64,000 bases of DNA from Roseomonas sp. HF4 (GCF_005222755.1 NZ_STGD01000018.1:1-64000); one strand, 5' to 3'; shown: positions 1 to 8,475, counted from the stretch's first letter. Numbers and translations are program-made. Notes: generated by a model not told the origin, from the sequence alone.

Positions 1-41
1 TGGCGCTTGAACTCGACGCTGTGCGATCGGTGTCTCGTCAT
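1..41 (-). CDS. Transposase N-terminus (IS3/IS66 OrfA type), cut by window edge
   Basis: Only the first 13 residues and part of the next codon are inside the window. The minus strand reads ATG then MTRHRSHSVEFKR. This is the typical opening of small helix-turn-helix transposase subunits (the RSHSxEFKR start seen in IS3/IS66-type OrfA proteins). The rest of the gene would lie to the left. The ATG is at 41-39. Too little is visible to name the IS family, and a remnant rather than an intact element is possible. The match is from memory of the family and rests on a short segment. Confidence 0.55.
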   Translation of the reverse strand, partial: MTRHRSHSVEFKR

Positions 42-307
42 CGGCTTCCATCCTTCGGAAGCCCAGCTCCCTGGTCAATTCGCGGCAGTCCGCCTGTCCG
101 CCTCCAGGGGCCCACTCCAATCGGGGGTCCCGTTTGCGTGCCGATTGACAGGATGATCGCAGTCATGCGGCGCCACGGCATCACGCCGGCACGGCCGTAG
201 GCCTTCAAGTGGCAGTGCCTGGCGCGCGACAGCCAACCTGAATTCACAGCGAGGTAGCTCGGTGCCAGATCTGGCGAGAGCGACCTTCCAGCATCTGGAA
301 GAACCGG
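42..307. other. Gene-free junction between transposase start and cupin gene
   Basis: No convincing gene is seen here. The open frames on the minus strand are low-complexity shadows without family features. If the left-edge gene belongs to an insertion sequence, its terminal inverted repeat and the element-chromosome junction should lie in this stretch. With the other end outside the window the repeat cannot be identified. The last bases before 308 hold a weak ribosome-binding site (GGAAG) for the cupin gene. Confidence 0.4.
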
Positions 308-649
308 ATGTTCCACGTCGTGAAGAAGAGCGATGCACCGCGAGGCGCCATCGCCGATGTTGCATTCGAGGGAGAACCTTACGATGCCGGCATCTCCTTC
401 TTCGAGGGTGATCTTCTGCACGGAATGGGGCCCGCCTTGCATCAGCACCCCTATCCGGAGATCTGCCTTGTTCGCGCCGGTCAGGCGGCAATCACCGTCG
501 ATGGACAGGAGGTTGTCGCCTGCGCCGGGAATATCGTCATCATCGGACCGAAGTCACCGCATTCGTTCACCGCCATTGGCTCCGAGCGGCTTGAGGCGGT
601 TTGCGTACACGCGGCGAGCCGCTTCGTTATCGAGTGGCTCGGCGACTGA
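308..649 (+). CDS. Small cupin-domain protein
   Basis: A 113-residue single-domain cupin. The first cupin motif is visible around residues 40-60 (HQHPYPEICLVRAGQA), with metal-ligand-like histidines and a glutamate. The second is around residues 76-86 (NIVIIGPKSPHSF), with the usual glycine/proline turn and final histidine. Such proteins often bind a metal and act as small oxygenases, isomerases or sensor domains, and the substrate cannot be told from sequence. GGAAG lies 9 bases before the ATG. It sits alone next to the transposase fragment and faces the formamidase gene. The function is unassigned, but the fold is fairly certain. Confidence 0.75.
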   Translation: MFHVVKKSDAPRGAIADVAFEGEPYDAGISFFEGDLLHGMGPALHQHPYPEICLVRAGQAAITVDGQEVVACAGNIVIIGPKSPHSFTAIGSERLEAVCVHAASRFVIEWLGD

Positions 650-723
650 CGAGGATCATTGCAAGGCCTTTCCTGCTTACGCGGTTTCCTCAGCCAGTTC
701 CCCCGCTCCCCGCCTGCGCCGCC

Positions 724-1695
724 TCAGAACAGCAGCCCCTTCCGCAGCATCCCGTGCACGCCCTTCTCCCCGTTCACCGTCTGCGTGACGCGGAAATCCA
801 CCGCGAGCGAGCAGAACTGGTAGGCGTCGGCGTCGCTCAGGTTGGTGCGGGAACAGATGAAGGCGATCATCTCTCGCAGCGCCTGCTTCATCGCGAGGTC
901 GAGGTCCTCGTTCATCCCCATGGTGATGTAGTGCGTGCGCGTCTCGGCGCGCGGGAACTTCAGCACCGGGTCGCGCGGCCCGCCGCCCTTGACGAGCGAC
1001 AGGCGGAAATGCCCGTTCAGGCAGATCTCGAGCGCGTTGATGCAGACCTCGCCGTCGCCCTGCACGCCGTGGCCGTCGCCGGCTGAGAACAGCGCGCCCT
1101 CGTTGAACACCGGCAGGAAGAGCGTGGTGCCCTCGGTCAGTTCCTTGTTGTCGAGGTTGCCGCCGATCGCGCGCGGTTCCTTCGTGTTGATCATTCCCCA
1201 GTCGGCCGGGGGCGCCACGCCCATCACGCCGAAGAAGGGCGCCAACGGCAGGTCCATGCCCCCCTCCTTCGGTCCGAAGGGCAGGCGGCAGGTCATGGCC
1301 GCCTTGTCCACCGGGATGTGCAGCGTGCGGCGATAGGGGAAGTCCTCCGGCAACGTGCCGAACAGCGGGCGGAAGCCGCAGAAGCCCCAGTCGGCGCCGA
1401 GCTCGATCTTCTCGATGTCGATGCGCAGCGCGTCGCCGGGCTCGGCGCCGCGCACCTCGACGGGGCCGGTGATGATGTGGGCGCCGAGGCGCGGCAGCTT
1501 CGCATGGACCTCCCGCAGCATGGCGGGCACTTCCATCATCTTCTCCTGCGGCGGCATCACCTCCGGCCCGCCGGAGAGGCACTGCAGCACCACGAGGTCG
1601 CCCGGGTTCACCGAAGCGACCGGCGGGAAGGACGCGTCGAAGGCCCCCCAGCGGCAATTCTTGAGCGAAGCATCGACGCGGACGGTCTCGTGCAT
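724..1695 (-). CDS. Acetamidase/formamidase family protein
   Basis: A 323-residue protein of the FmdA/AmdA family, which hydrolyses short-chain amides such as formamide or acetamide to acid and ammonia. Family features include the GPVEVRGAEPGDALRIDI segment near residue 78, the later DGHGVQGDGEVC segment (the conserved metal-site region) and the ETRTHYITMG motif near residue 255. The ATG at 1695 was preferred to an upstream start at 1797, because the extra 34 residues are low-complexity and run into the corA gene. The stop of corA lies 12 bases upstream, so the two may be cotranscribed. The natural substrate is uncertain. Confidence 0.85.
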   Translation of the reverse strand: MHETVRVDASLKNCRWGAFDASFPPVASVNPGDLVVLQCLSGGPEVMPPQEKMMEVPAMLREVHAKLPRLGAHIITGPVEVRGAEPGDALRIDIEKIELGADWGFCGFRPLFGTLPEDFPYRRTLHIPVDKAAMTCRLPFGPKEGGMDLPLAPFFGVMGVAPPADWGMINTKEPRAIGGNLDNKELTEGTTLFLPVFNEGALFSAGDGHGVQGDGEVCINALEICLNGHFRLSLVKGGGPRDPVLKFPRAETRTHYITMGMNEDLDLAMKQALREMIAFICSRTNLSDADAYQFCSLAVDFRVTQTVNGEKGVHGMLRKGLLF

Positions 1696-1706
1696 GCGGT
1701 GTCTTC

Positions 1707-2753
1707 CTAGAGCCAGCCTTTGCGGCGGAAATAGAGGACGGGAAGGATGGCGCTGACCACCATCATCAGCAAGGCTAGAGGATAGCCGAAGGCCCATTTG
1801 AGCTCGGGCATCGCCTCGTAGTTCATGCCGTAGATCGAGGCGATCAGGGTGGGCGGCATCAGCGCGACCGACGCCACGGTGAAGGTCTTGATGATGTTGT
1901 TCTGCTCCACGTTGATCACGCCGAGCACGGCGTCGAGCAGGAACTGCGCCTTGCCGTTCAGGAAGGTCGCGTGATCGACGATCGAGCGCACGTCGCGCAC
2001 CAGCGTCTTGATCAGCGGCTGGTTCTCCTTCCGCACGGCGGACGCCTTTTCGGCGCCCACGAAGGTCAGGATGCGCGTCAGGCCGATCAGCGTCTCGGTG
2101 CAGCGCGTCGTCACCTCGCCGACCTGGCCGAGGGTGATGAGCGTGTCCTTGAGTTGGTCGCCGCGGCCCTTCGCCTTGTCGTTGCCGCGGGCGGCGCGGA
2201 AGGTGCGCTGGCTGGCGCGGTCCATGTCGGCGCCGACGCGCTCCAGCACATCGGCGAGCCGGTCGACCACCTGTTCGAACAGGTGCAGCATGACGCCGTC
2301 GGCCGAGGCGAGCAGAGTCGTGGGCTGGCGGTGCACGCGCAGCCCGAAGGACGTGAAGGCCTTGGGCGTGGCGTGGCGGATGGTGATGAGCACCGAATTC
2401 GTCAGCACGAAGGAGATCGGCGTCGAACCGAATTCGCCGGTATCGACGCCGTAGAGGAAATTGGCCGTCAGGAACAGCGTCTCGCCCTCCCGGTACAGGC
2501 GGGACGAGCTTTCGATCTCCTGCATCTCCTCGCGCGTCGGGATGTCGATGGCGAGCGCGGCCTCGACGGCGCGCACTTCCTCGGGCGTCGGGTTCAGGAG
2601 GTCGATCCAGACGGCGCGGCTGAGCGTCGCGGGATCGGCCACCGCCCGCGCCGCGGCGCGGGCCTCGGGTGCCGGCAGCGCGTCGGTGAGGTCGGAGATG
2701 GCGCCTTCCCGCACGCGGCAGGCGCCGTCCTCGACCGACCAGGTCGTCAGCAT
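1707..2753 (-). CDS. corA: Magnesium/cobalt transporter CorA family protein
   Basis: A 348-residue divalent-cation channel of the inner membrane. The long acidic and helical cytoplasmic domain fills residues 1-285. Two C-terminal membrane segments follow (about residues 290-310 and 325-343), with the diagnostic YGMNY signature between them. The protein ends with a basic tail (YFRRKGWL), as usual for CorA. Length and topology match the family. The next gene on the strand, the formamidase, begins 12 bases downstream. Whether Mg, Co, Ni or Zn is the main substrate cannot be read from sequence. Confidence 0.93.
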   Translation of the reverse strand: MLTTWSVEDGACRVREGAISDLTDALPAPEARAAARAVADPATLSRAVWIDLLNPTPEEVRAVEAALAIDIPTREEMQEIESSSRLYREGETLFLTANFLYGVDTGEFGSTPISFVLTNSVLITIRHATPKAFTSFGLRVHRQPTTLLASADGVMLHLFEQVVDRLADVLERVGADMDRASQRTFRAARGNDKAKGRGDQLKDTLITLGQVGEVTTRCTETLIGLTRILTFVGAEKASAVRKENQPLIKTLVRDVRSIVDHATFLNGKAQFLLDAVLGVINVEQNNIIKTFTVASVALMPPTLIASIYGMNYEAMPELKWAFGYPLALLMMVVSAILPVLYFRRKGWL

Positions 2754-2827
2754 GGGCCGGCCTCCTGCACAGGGGTCATGGGCCTACCGGTTCTAGCGAT
2801 GCCGGCGGCGCGGCGCCACAGCCCTGC

Positions 2828-3526
2828 TCAGGCCGGGAAGGGCAGGCCGAAGCGGCGAGCGACGGCGGGGAAGTCGGGCGCTTCCGGATGCCGGCCGCTG
2901 GGCGCCGTGCCGTCGGCCGCGCGCACCAGTTGGCAGGTCCGCATCATTGCCGCTGCCGCGGCATCGAGTTCCTCCGGAACGTCGGACAGGAACAGGACCT
3001 CGCCCGCGGGCAGGCCCAGCGCTCCCGCGATGGCGGCGTAGGACGCAGCGTCGCGCTTGCCGCCGACGCGCGTGTCGAAGAAGCCGGCGAACAGCGGCAC
3101 GAGGTCGCCCGCCTCGCTGTGCCCGAACAGCAGGCGCTGCGCCTCGACCGAGCCCGAGGAATAGACCGCGAGCCGAGTTCCTGCTGCCGCCCAGGCCCGG
3201 AGGGAGGGCGCGACATCCGGCCAGAGATGCCCGAGCAGCCGCCCATCCGCGTAGCCGGCCTGCCACACCAGGCCCTGCAGCGCCTTGAGCGGCGTGACCT
3301 TGGCGTCCTCGGCCATCCAGCGGCGAAGCGCTGCGCGCGGCTCCTCCCCCGGCGCCGCATCACGGACATCGGCCAGGATGGCGGCGACCGTCGGGTCGTC
3401 GCCATGCGCGTCGAGGAAGCCGTCGAGTGCCGCCTGTGCGAAGGGAAACAGCGTGTCCTTCACGAAGGCGATGGCCGTCGTCGTGCCCTCGATGTCGGTC
3501 AGGACGCAGGCGGGCGACGGGGTCAA
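2828..3526 (-). CDS. mtnC: Acireductone synthase (enolase-phosphatase E1)
   Basis: A 232-residue HAD-superfamily enzyme of methionine salvage. It enolises and dephosphorylates 2,3-diketo-5-methylthiopentyl-1-phosphate to acireductone. The N-terminal nucleophile motif LTDIEGTT has Asp11 and Glu13. The SSGSVEAQ segment carries the second HAD motif, KRDAASY the conserved Lys, and FLSDVPEELDA the acidic motif. The TTG start at 3526-3524 was chosen because it lies just before the DIEGT motif and overlaps the mtnD stop (TTGA), as at the other junctions of this operon. No ATG or GTG gives a sensible N-terminus. Confidence 0.92.
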   Translation of the reverse strand: MTPSPACVLTDIEGTTTAIAFVKDTLFPFAQAALDGFLDAHGDDPTVAAILADVRDAAPGEEPRAALRRWMAEDAKVTPLKALQGLVWQAGYADGRLLGHLWPDVAPSLRAWAAAGTRLAVYSSGSVEAQRLLFGHSEAGDLVPLFAGFFDTRVGGKRDAASYAAIAGALGLPAGEVLFLSDVPEELDAAAAAMMRTCQLVRAADGTAPSGRHPEAPDFPAVARRFGLPFPA

Positions 3527-4062
3527 TCCACGGTCACCGGGATACGCGCGGCGATGTCGCTGCCGGTGTAGTGCGGCGTCCAGCCGGTCGTGTCGGTGAA
3601 GACGCGCAGCGCCGTGACGTGCGGCACCTCCCCGGCGTCGAACCAGTGCTTCGTGTTGGCGGGTACGGAGATCAGGTCGCCCTGCGTGCAAAGCGCGTCG
3701 TAGATCTTCCCGTCCACGTGCATGACGAAGTTGCCCGCGCCCTCGTGGAAGAAGCGGACCTCGTCCTCGGTGTGGATGTGCTCGCTCAGGAACTTCGCGC
3801 GGATCGCGTCCTTCTGCGGGTGGTCGGCGGTCAGGCGGATGACGTCTGCCGTGCCGGCGGCGGTCTCCTTCAGGAACGCATCGAGATGCGGGCGATAGGC
3901 GGCCAGCACGGCATCGGGCTCGGCGCCCGCCGGCAGGTCGGCGACGGGCCAGCGCTCGAAGCGCACGCCGATCGGCGCCAGCGCGGCGGCGATCCGCGCG
4001 GGGTCGTCGGTCCTGAGCGTCTCGGCGCCGGTCGCGGCGTCGCGGATCGTGAGCAGGCTCAT
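3523..4062 (-). CDS. mtnD: Acireductone dioxygenase
   Basis: A 179-residue metal cupin that oxidises acireductone. With Fe it yields the methionine keto-acid precursor plus formate, and with Ni the off-pathway products. The metal ligands are visible as His95, His97 and Glu101 (HIHTEDE) and His139 (NTKHWFD). The start ATG at 4062 overlaps the mtnB stop as ATGA. It is the third gene of a four-gene run (TRAP permease, mtnB, mtnD, mtnC), so it is probably translated by coupling. Length and motifs are as expected for bacterial ARD. Confidence 0.95.
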   Translation of the reverse strand: MSLLTIRDAATGAETLRTDDPARIAAALAPIGVRFERWPVADLPAGAEPDAVLAAYRPHLDAFLKETAAGTADVIRLTADHPQKDAIRAKFLSEHIHTEDEVRFFHEGAGNFVMHVDGKIYDALCTQGDLISVPANTKHWFDAGEVPHVTALRVFTDTTGWTPHYTGSDIAARIPVTVD

Positions 4063-4673
4063 GGCCTCAACCTCCCTTCCTCCAGGTGACAGAGCAGCAT
4101 GAATTCCAGGGCCTCCAGCCGGGCCATCGCCTGGTCCATGCCGGCGCCCCATACATAGACCCCGTGGCCCCGGATCAAATACCCCGGGGGCGCCGCCGGT
4201 GCGCGGTCCCATAGCGCGTCGAGCGCGGCCTGCAGGCGCGGGATGTCCTGGTCGTTGTCGAGCACCGGCAGGTCGGCCGCCGTGTTGTGCGTCGGCCCGC
4301 CGGGAAAAGCCTTGAGCAGTTCGTAGCCGGCCAGCCGGATCGCCGCGCCCGGCCGGCGGGACAGCACGGTGGCGGCGACCGAATGGCCGTGCAGGACCGC
4401 GCCCGCACCGGCGAAGCGGCGGTAGATGCCGCAATGGAGCAGCATCTCGTAGGATGGGCGTGCCGCCGGATCGAGCGCCGCGCCGTCCTCGTCCACCTCC
4501 ATCACGTCCGCCGCCGTGAGCAGCCCCTTGTGGCGGCCCGACCGGGTGATCGCGATGCGGCCGGGTGCCAGGCGCAGCGAGATGTTGCCCGCAGTCGCCG
4601 GCACCCATCCCATCGCGTCCATGCGCCGCCCGGCGGCCAGGATGGCTCCCGCCGCATCCTCCGGCAGGGTCAT
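4059..4673 (-). CDS. mtnB: Methylthioribulose-1-phosphate dehydratase
   Basis: A 204-residue class II aldolase-fold protein. MtnB dehydrates 5-methylthioribulose-1-phosphate in methionine salvage. The family features are TAGNIS (residues 27-32), the phosphate-binding SGRHKG (45-50), the zinc ligands in HGH (95-97) and a third histidine at 170 (IRGHGVYVWG). The two downstream partners, mtnD and mtnC, make this assignment firmer than for a general class II aldolase. The ATG at 4673 overlaps the stop of the upstream TRAP permease as ATGA. mtnA, mtnK and mtnP are not in the window. Confidence 0.93.
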   Translation of the reverse strand: MTLPEDAAGAILAAGRRMDAMGWVPATAGNISLRLAPGRIAITRSGRHKGLLTAADVMEVDEDGAALDPAARPSYEMLLHCGIYRRFAGAGAVLHGHSVAATVLSRRPGAAIRLAGYELLKAFPGGPTHNTAADLPVLDNDQDIPRLQAALDALWDRAPAAPPGYLIRGHGVYVWGAGMDQAMARLEALEFMLLCHLEEGRLRP

Positions 4674-6646
4674 GCCCGCGCTTCGGCCGGGAAGGACCGC
4701 CGCTGCCAGAGCACCAGGGCGATTCCGGCCGCGAGGCCCAACAGGTCGGTCCAGACTTCCGGCACCATCAGCGTCAGCCCGGCGGCTCCTGAGAGCAGCC
4801 GCAGCGGCTTCGCCAGCGGCCCGTTCAGCATCCACCCCTCGGTTGCGCAGGCGAGCAGCCAGACACCCAGCGACGCGGTGGCGAAGGCCTGCAGGATCTC
4901 GGGCAGCGGACCTTGCGCCAGCAGCGCGGGCGAAAGCCAGAACATGTAGGGCACGATGAAGGTGGCCAGCCCGAGCTTCACGGCGATCATGGAGGTGCGC
5001 CAGAGATCCGCCCCGCACATGCCCGCCGCGGCGAAGGAGGCGAGCGCCACCGGCGGCGTGATGGCCGACAGGATGGCGAAGTAGAAGATGAACATGTGCG
5101 CCGCCAGCGGGTCGACGCCCATGCGCGTGAGGCCCGGCGCGACCACCGCCGCAGCGATGGCGTAGGCGGCGGTGGTCGGCACGCCCATGCCGAGGATGAT
5201 GGCGACCACCATCGCGAAGCCCATGGCCAGGAGGGACGAGGTGCCCGCGATGTCGAGGAGCATGGTGGCGAAGCGGCCGCCCACGCCCGTCACGCCGATG
5301 GCGCCAGCGACGATGCCGGCGGCGGCGCAGACGGCGATGAGTTGCATCACCTCCTTAGCGCTGCCCTGCAGCGCCTGGTAGATGGCCACCAGCGTCTCCG
5401 CCACCGCAGCGACGAGCCCCGACACCGGATTCCGCCCCTGCATCACCACCTGATGCACGAGCGCGGTGCCGAGCATGATCGCGAGCGTCGCGCCGATGCC
5501 CCAGGCCGCGGCGCGGAAGGGCGAATAGCCCTCGAGCAGCATCCAGATCAGCAGGATGAGCGGCGACGCCATGTAGGAGCGCCGCGCGATCGTGATCCAG
5601 CGCGGCAGCTCGTCCGCGGTCATGCCGCGGATGCCGGCCTTGCGGGCGTTGAGGTCGCAGTGGATGTAGTTCGCGATGTAGAACAGCAGCGCGGGAATGA
5701 GGCCGGCCACCGCGATCTCGGTGTAGGGGCGGCCCAGCACCTCGGCCATGATGAAGGCGCCCGCGCCCATGACCGGCGGCGTGATCTGCCCGCCGGTCGA
5801 GGAGGTCGCTTCGACCGCCGCGGCGGTCTCCTTGTCGTAGCCGACGCGGCGCATCATCGGAATGGTGAATGTGCCCGAAGCGACGACGTTCGCGACCGCC
5901 GAGCCCGAGATGGTGCCGAACAGGATGCCCGAGATGACGGTCACCTTAGCCGGCCCGCCGCGCGCCCGCCCCACGCAGGCCAGCGCGAAGTCGTTGAAGT
6001 AGTCGCCCGCCTTCGACGCCTGCAGGAAGGCGGCGAAGGTGACGAACATGATGATGAAGGTCGACGATACCTGCACGATGGTGCCGAGCACGCCGAGATT
6101 GCCGAACAGCTCGACCAGCGCCTGGTCGAACGCGACGCCGCTGTGGTTCAGGATGCCGGGCATCCAGGGGCCGACGAAGCAGTAGGCGATGAAGCCGCAG
6201 GCGATCAGCGGCATCACGAAGCCCGCGGTCCGCCGAGCGAATTCCAGCACGATCAGGATGCCGACGCCGGCGGCCAGCAGGTCGCGCGTGTTCGGCCCCA
6301 TGAAGGACCGCATCTCGATCCCGTCGGGGTCGAGGATGTAGTGCAGCGGGATCAGCACGCAGGGCACCAGAAGCACCCAGTCGTACCAGGGTACCGAGGT
6401 GCCGGCAGCCCGCATCGTCGGCGCGAAGAGCGTGAAGCCGAGCCCGGCGCCGAGGAAGACGTGCACGGCGCGCGCGACGGTCGGGTCGGCCGGGATCACC
6501 AGCAGGATCAGCATGTGCCAGACGACGAAGGCAGCTGCCGCCGCGCGCCACGCGTGCCCCTGCCAGCCGGCGAGGTCGCGCCGCGCGGACGCGAATTCCA
6601 TGTCGTCGACCGGCATTGTCGCCGTGTCCCGGGCCTCGTTGGCCAT
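4670..6646 (-). CDS. TRAP transporter fused permease (4TM/12TM, TAXI type)
   Basis: A 658-residue inner-membrane protein in which the small (DctQ-like) and large (DctM-like) TRAP subunits are fused. The large-subunit hallmarks are SGILFGTISGSAVANVVASG and the STGGQITPPVMGAGAF motif. The C-terminal half repeats the pattern with GMGVPTTAAYAI and AITPPVALASFAAAG. The start at 6646 (MANEAR) has a GGGGAA site upstream; an in-frame GTG at 6718 would add 24 low-complexity residues. It is the first gene of a run into mtnB, mtnD and mtnC. No binding protein is adjacent, so a partner must be encoded elsewhere. The substrate may be a methylthio-sugar or related compound, by context only. Confidence 0.92.
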   Translation of the reverse strand: MANEARDTATMPVDDMEFASARRDLAGWQGHAWRAAAAAFVVWHMLILLVIPADPTVARAVHVFLGAGLGFTLFAPTMRAAGTSVPWYDWVLLVPCVLIPLHYILDPDGIEMRSFMGPNTRDLLAAGVGILIVLEFARRTAGFVMPLIACGFIAYCFVGPWMPGILNHSGVAFDQALVELFGNLGVLGTIVQVSSTFIIMFVTFAAFLQASKAGDYFNDFALACVGRARGGPAKVTVISGILFGTISGSAVANVVASGTFTIPMMRRVGYDKETAAAVEATSSTGGQITPPVMGAGAFIMAEVLGRPYTEIAVAGLIPALLFYIANYIHCDLNARKAGIRGMTADELPRWITIARRSYMASPLILLIWMLLEGYSPFRAAAWGIGATLAIMLGTALVHQVVMQGRNPVSGLVAAVAETLVAIYQALQGSAKEVMQLIAVCAAAGIVAGAIGVTGVGGRFATMLLDIAGTSSLLAMGFAMVVAIILGMGVPTTAAYAIAAAVVAPGLTRMGVDPLAAHMFIFYFAILSAITPPVALASFAAAGMCGADLWRTSMIAVKLGLATFIVPYMFWLSPALLAQGPLPEILQAFATASLGVWLLACATEGWMLNGPLAKPLRLLSGAAGLTLMVPEVWTDLLGLAAGIALVLWQRRSFPAEARA

Positions 6647-6786
6647 GCCTGTCGTTCCCCACCACGACCACGCGCCGGCCCGGAGGTCCGGGTCGGCGCG
6701 CGAATGCTTCCCTGTCACCGCCCACCCTTAGGGCGGGATGGTCGGGCGCTCAAGCGGGCGGTTGGGGCACCCGGCGCGCGATGGCG

Positions 6787-7062
6787 TCAGGCGGCCGGGC
6801 GGCTCTGGCCGGAAGCGCCCTCGGGCTGTGCCTGGGTGGCGCTCGCCTGGCCCTGCTGCGGCCCGGGGATGTTCCCGGCGGGCGGCTGCGGCGTGGCCTG
6901 CGCCTCCATGGAGGCGTCCTTCTCGTCTTCCTTGATGTTCTGCTTGAAGGACTTGATGCCCTTGGCCAGGTCGCCCATCAGGCCGCTGATCTTGCCGCTG
7001 CCGAACAGCAGCAGAACGACGAGCAGCACGACCAGCCAGTGCCAAATGCTGAACGAACCCAT
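6787..7062 (-). CDS. tatA: Sec-independent protein translocase subunit TatA
   Basis: A 91-residue protein with the TatA layout: an N-terminal membrane helix ([18 protein letters not shown]), the FGxxK hinge, an amphipathic helix ([17 protein letters not shown]) and a polar Gln/Pro-rich tail. TatA oligomers form the passage for folded proteins with twin-arginine signals. The ATG at 7062 was preferred to one at 7191, because the longer N-terminus would spoil the family topology; GAGG lies just upstream. tatB and tatC are not adjacent. The short length and FGSGK hinge favour TatA or TatE over TatB. Confidence 0.93.
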   Translation of the reverse strand: MGSFSIWHWLVVLLVVLLLFGSGKISGLMGDLAKGIKSFKQNIKEDEKDASMEAQATPQPPAGNIPGPQQGQASATQAQPEGASGQSRPAA

Positions 7063-7256
7063 GGCGGAGCCTCGATTCCGTTGCGGCCGAGCCCTTCGGG
7101 CGATGGCCATAGACCGTATGAACGGGGCGCAACCTAGTGTCATGGCGGCGCCCATGCAAACCCACATGGTCCATCCGCGGCCGCATCGCAACGGGTCTTG
7201 ACACCAACCCGCCCACGAACCATCTGGCGCATCTGATCCGGGCCCCTCTGGCGGCC

Positions 7257-7348
7257 GCGTGCCTTCGTGGCCGCGTCCGCGATGTCGGATCGCGTGGGAA
7301 ATCGCGCGATCACGGCCCCTCTCTGCCCGTGTTCGCGCCAGAGAGGAG
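7257..7348 (+). promoter_or_regulatory. Structured 5' leader of terC, hairpin covering the ribosome-binding site
   Basis: Two perfect inverted repeats stand in a row. GATCGCG at 7288-7294 pairs with CGCGATC at 7305-7311. CCTCTCTG at 7318-7325 pairs with CAGAGAGG at 7339-7346. A looser GCGGCC/GGCCGC pair precedes them near 7257-7276. The second stem includes the GAGG of the best terC ribosome-binding site (GAGAGGAG, 7341-7348). Manganese-sensing yybP-ykoY leaders are known in front of some terC/alx genes, but I do not see their conserved loop sequences, so this is only called a structured leader. Confidence 0.4.
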
Positions 7349-7358
7349 TGTTTGGGGG

Positions 7359-8363
7359 ATGGAATTCTTTTCGGCCGAATGGCTCGGCAAGCCCATGTGG
7401 ATGTGGAAGGGCTTCCTGCTCGTTGTCGTCGTGCTGCTCGCCTTCGACCTCGGCGTGCTGAACCGCAAGGACAAGGAGATGGGGATCGCCCAGAGCCTCT
7501 GGCTCTCGGTCTTCTACATCAGCTTCGCCATCATCTACGGCGCCGGCATCTGGTGGGCCTACGAGGCGGGCGAGCTCACCACCAGCGACGGCGTCCACGC
7601 GGGCGTCGCCTTCTTCACGGGCTTCTTCATCGAGAAGGCGCTGTCGATCGACAACGTCTTCGTCATCAGCCTGATCTTCACCTACTTCGCGATCCCGAGG
7701 AAATACCAGTACCGGGCGCTGGTCTGGGGCATCATTGGCGTGATCGTGCTGCGCGGCCTGATGATTGGCCTCGGCGCGGCGCTGGTGCAGCAGTATTCCT
7801 GGGTGCTCTACATCTTCGGCGCCTTCCTCATCCTCACCGGCATCAAGATGCTGGTGGTTCCAGAGGGGGAACAGGACATCTCGAAGAACCCGGTCGTGAA
7901 GTTCATGCGCAAGCACATGCGCGTGTCGGACAACCTGCACGGCCAGAAATTCTTCGTGCGGGAGCCGGACCCGAAGACGGGAGCGATGGTGCGCGTGGCG
8001 ACGCCGCTGTTCCTGGCGCTGGTGGTGATCAACATCGCGGACCTGATCTTCGCGGTGGACAGCGTGCCGGCGATCTTTGCCATCACGACCGACACCTTCA
8101 TCGTCTATACCGCGAACATCATGGCCATCCTCGGCCTGCGCGCCCTCTACTTCGCGCTCGCGGCGATGGTGCACCGGTTCGAGTACCTGAAGTACGCGCT
8201 GGCGCTCGTGTTGGTGTTCATCGGCGGCAAGATCTTCTGGAACCAGATCGTGGGGAAGGTCGATCCGTCCATCTCGCTCGGCGTGACGCTCGCGATGATC
8301 CTCGGCGGCGTGCTCTTCTCCCTCTGGAAGACGCGCAAGGATACGCCCGTCGCGGCAGAGTGA
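7359..8363 (+). CDS. TerC family integral membrane protein
   Basis: A 334-residue inner-membrane protein of the TerC/Alx family. The two repeated family motifs are [15 protein letters not shown] (about residues 88-102) and [17 protein letters not shown] (about residues 225-241). Both carry the acidic residues inside membrane helices, and about nine hydrophobic segments are visible. Family members have been linked to tellurite resistance, manganese export and metal loading of exported proteins; the role here is not known. The ATG at 7359 follows GAGAGGAG at ten bases. A perfect hairpin follows the stop, and a stem in the leader may control translation. Confidence 0.9.
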   Translation: MEFFSAEWLGKPMWMWKGFLLVVVVLLAFDLGVLNRKDKEMGIAQSLWLSVFYISFAIIYGAGIWWAYEAGELTTSDGVHAGVAFFTGFFIEKALSIDNVFVISLIFTYFAIPRKYQYRALVWGIIGVIVLRGLMIGLGAALVQQYSWVLYIFGAFLILTGIKMLVVPEGEQDISKNPVVKFMRKHMRVSDNLHGQKFFVREPDPKTGAMVRVATPLFLALVVINIADLIFAVDSVPAIFAITTDTFIVYTANIMAILGLRALYFALAAMVHRFEYLKYALALVLVFIGGKIFWNQIVGKVDPSISLGVTLAMILGGVLFSLWKTRKDTPVAAE

Positions 8364-8368
8364 CCGGT

Positions 8369-8392
8369 CGGGGGGAGGCGCGCCTCCCCCCG
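8369..8392. terminator. Perfect 24-bp G/C palindrome after terC
   Basis: CGGGGGGAGGCG is followed directly by its exact complement, giving a self-complementary block 5 bases after the terC stop. No T-run follows, so it is not a textbook intrinsic terminator. It belongs, more loosely than the others, to the G-rich intergenic hairpins at 9719, 9808, 11561 and 61535. It probably ends or stabilises the terC transcript. Confidence 0.5.
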
Positions 8393-8475
8393 TCCACCCT
8401 TTCGTGCCCGGCCTTGCCTAAGGTCGCGCCCGGCCCCATACCGCCCCCCGTTTTCCAGACCCTTGGGGGCGCCCG

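Noticed and set aside
38-448. Minus-strand frame of 136 residues across the cupin gene
   Set aside because: It has no motif or ribosome-binding site, and the cupin motifs on the plus strand are convincing.
4913-7201. Open frame of 762 residues on the plus strand
   Set aside because: It is antisense to the fused TRAP permease and tatA, with only Arg/Asp/His-rich repetition.
7257-7348. yybP-ykoY manganese riboswitch
   Set aside because: The gene downstream is right for it and stems are present, but the conserved loop bases of that class were not found by eye.
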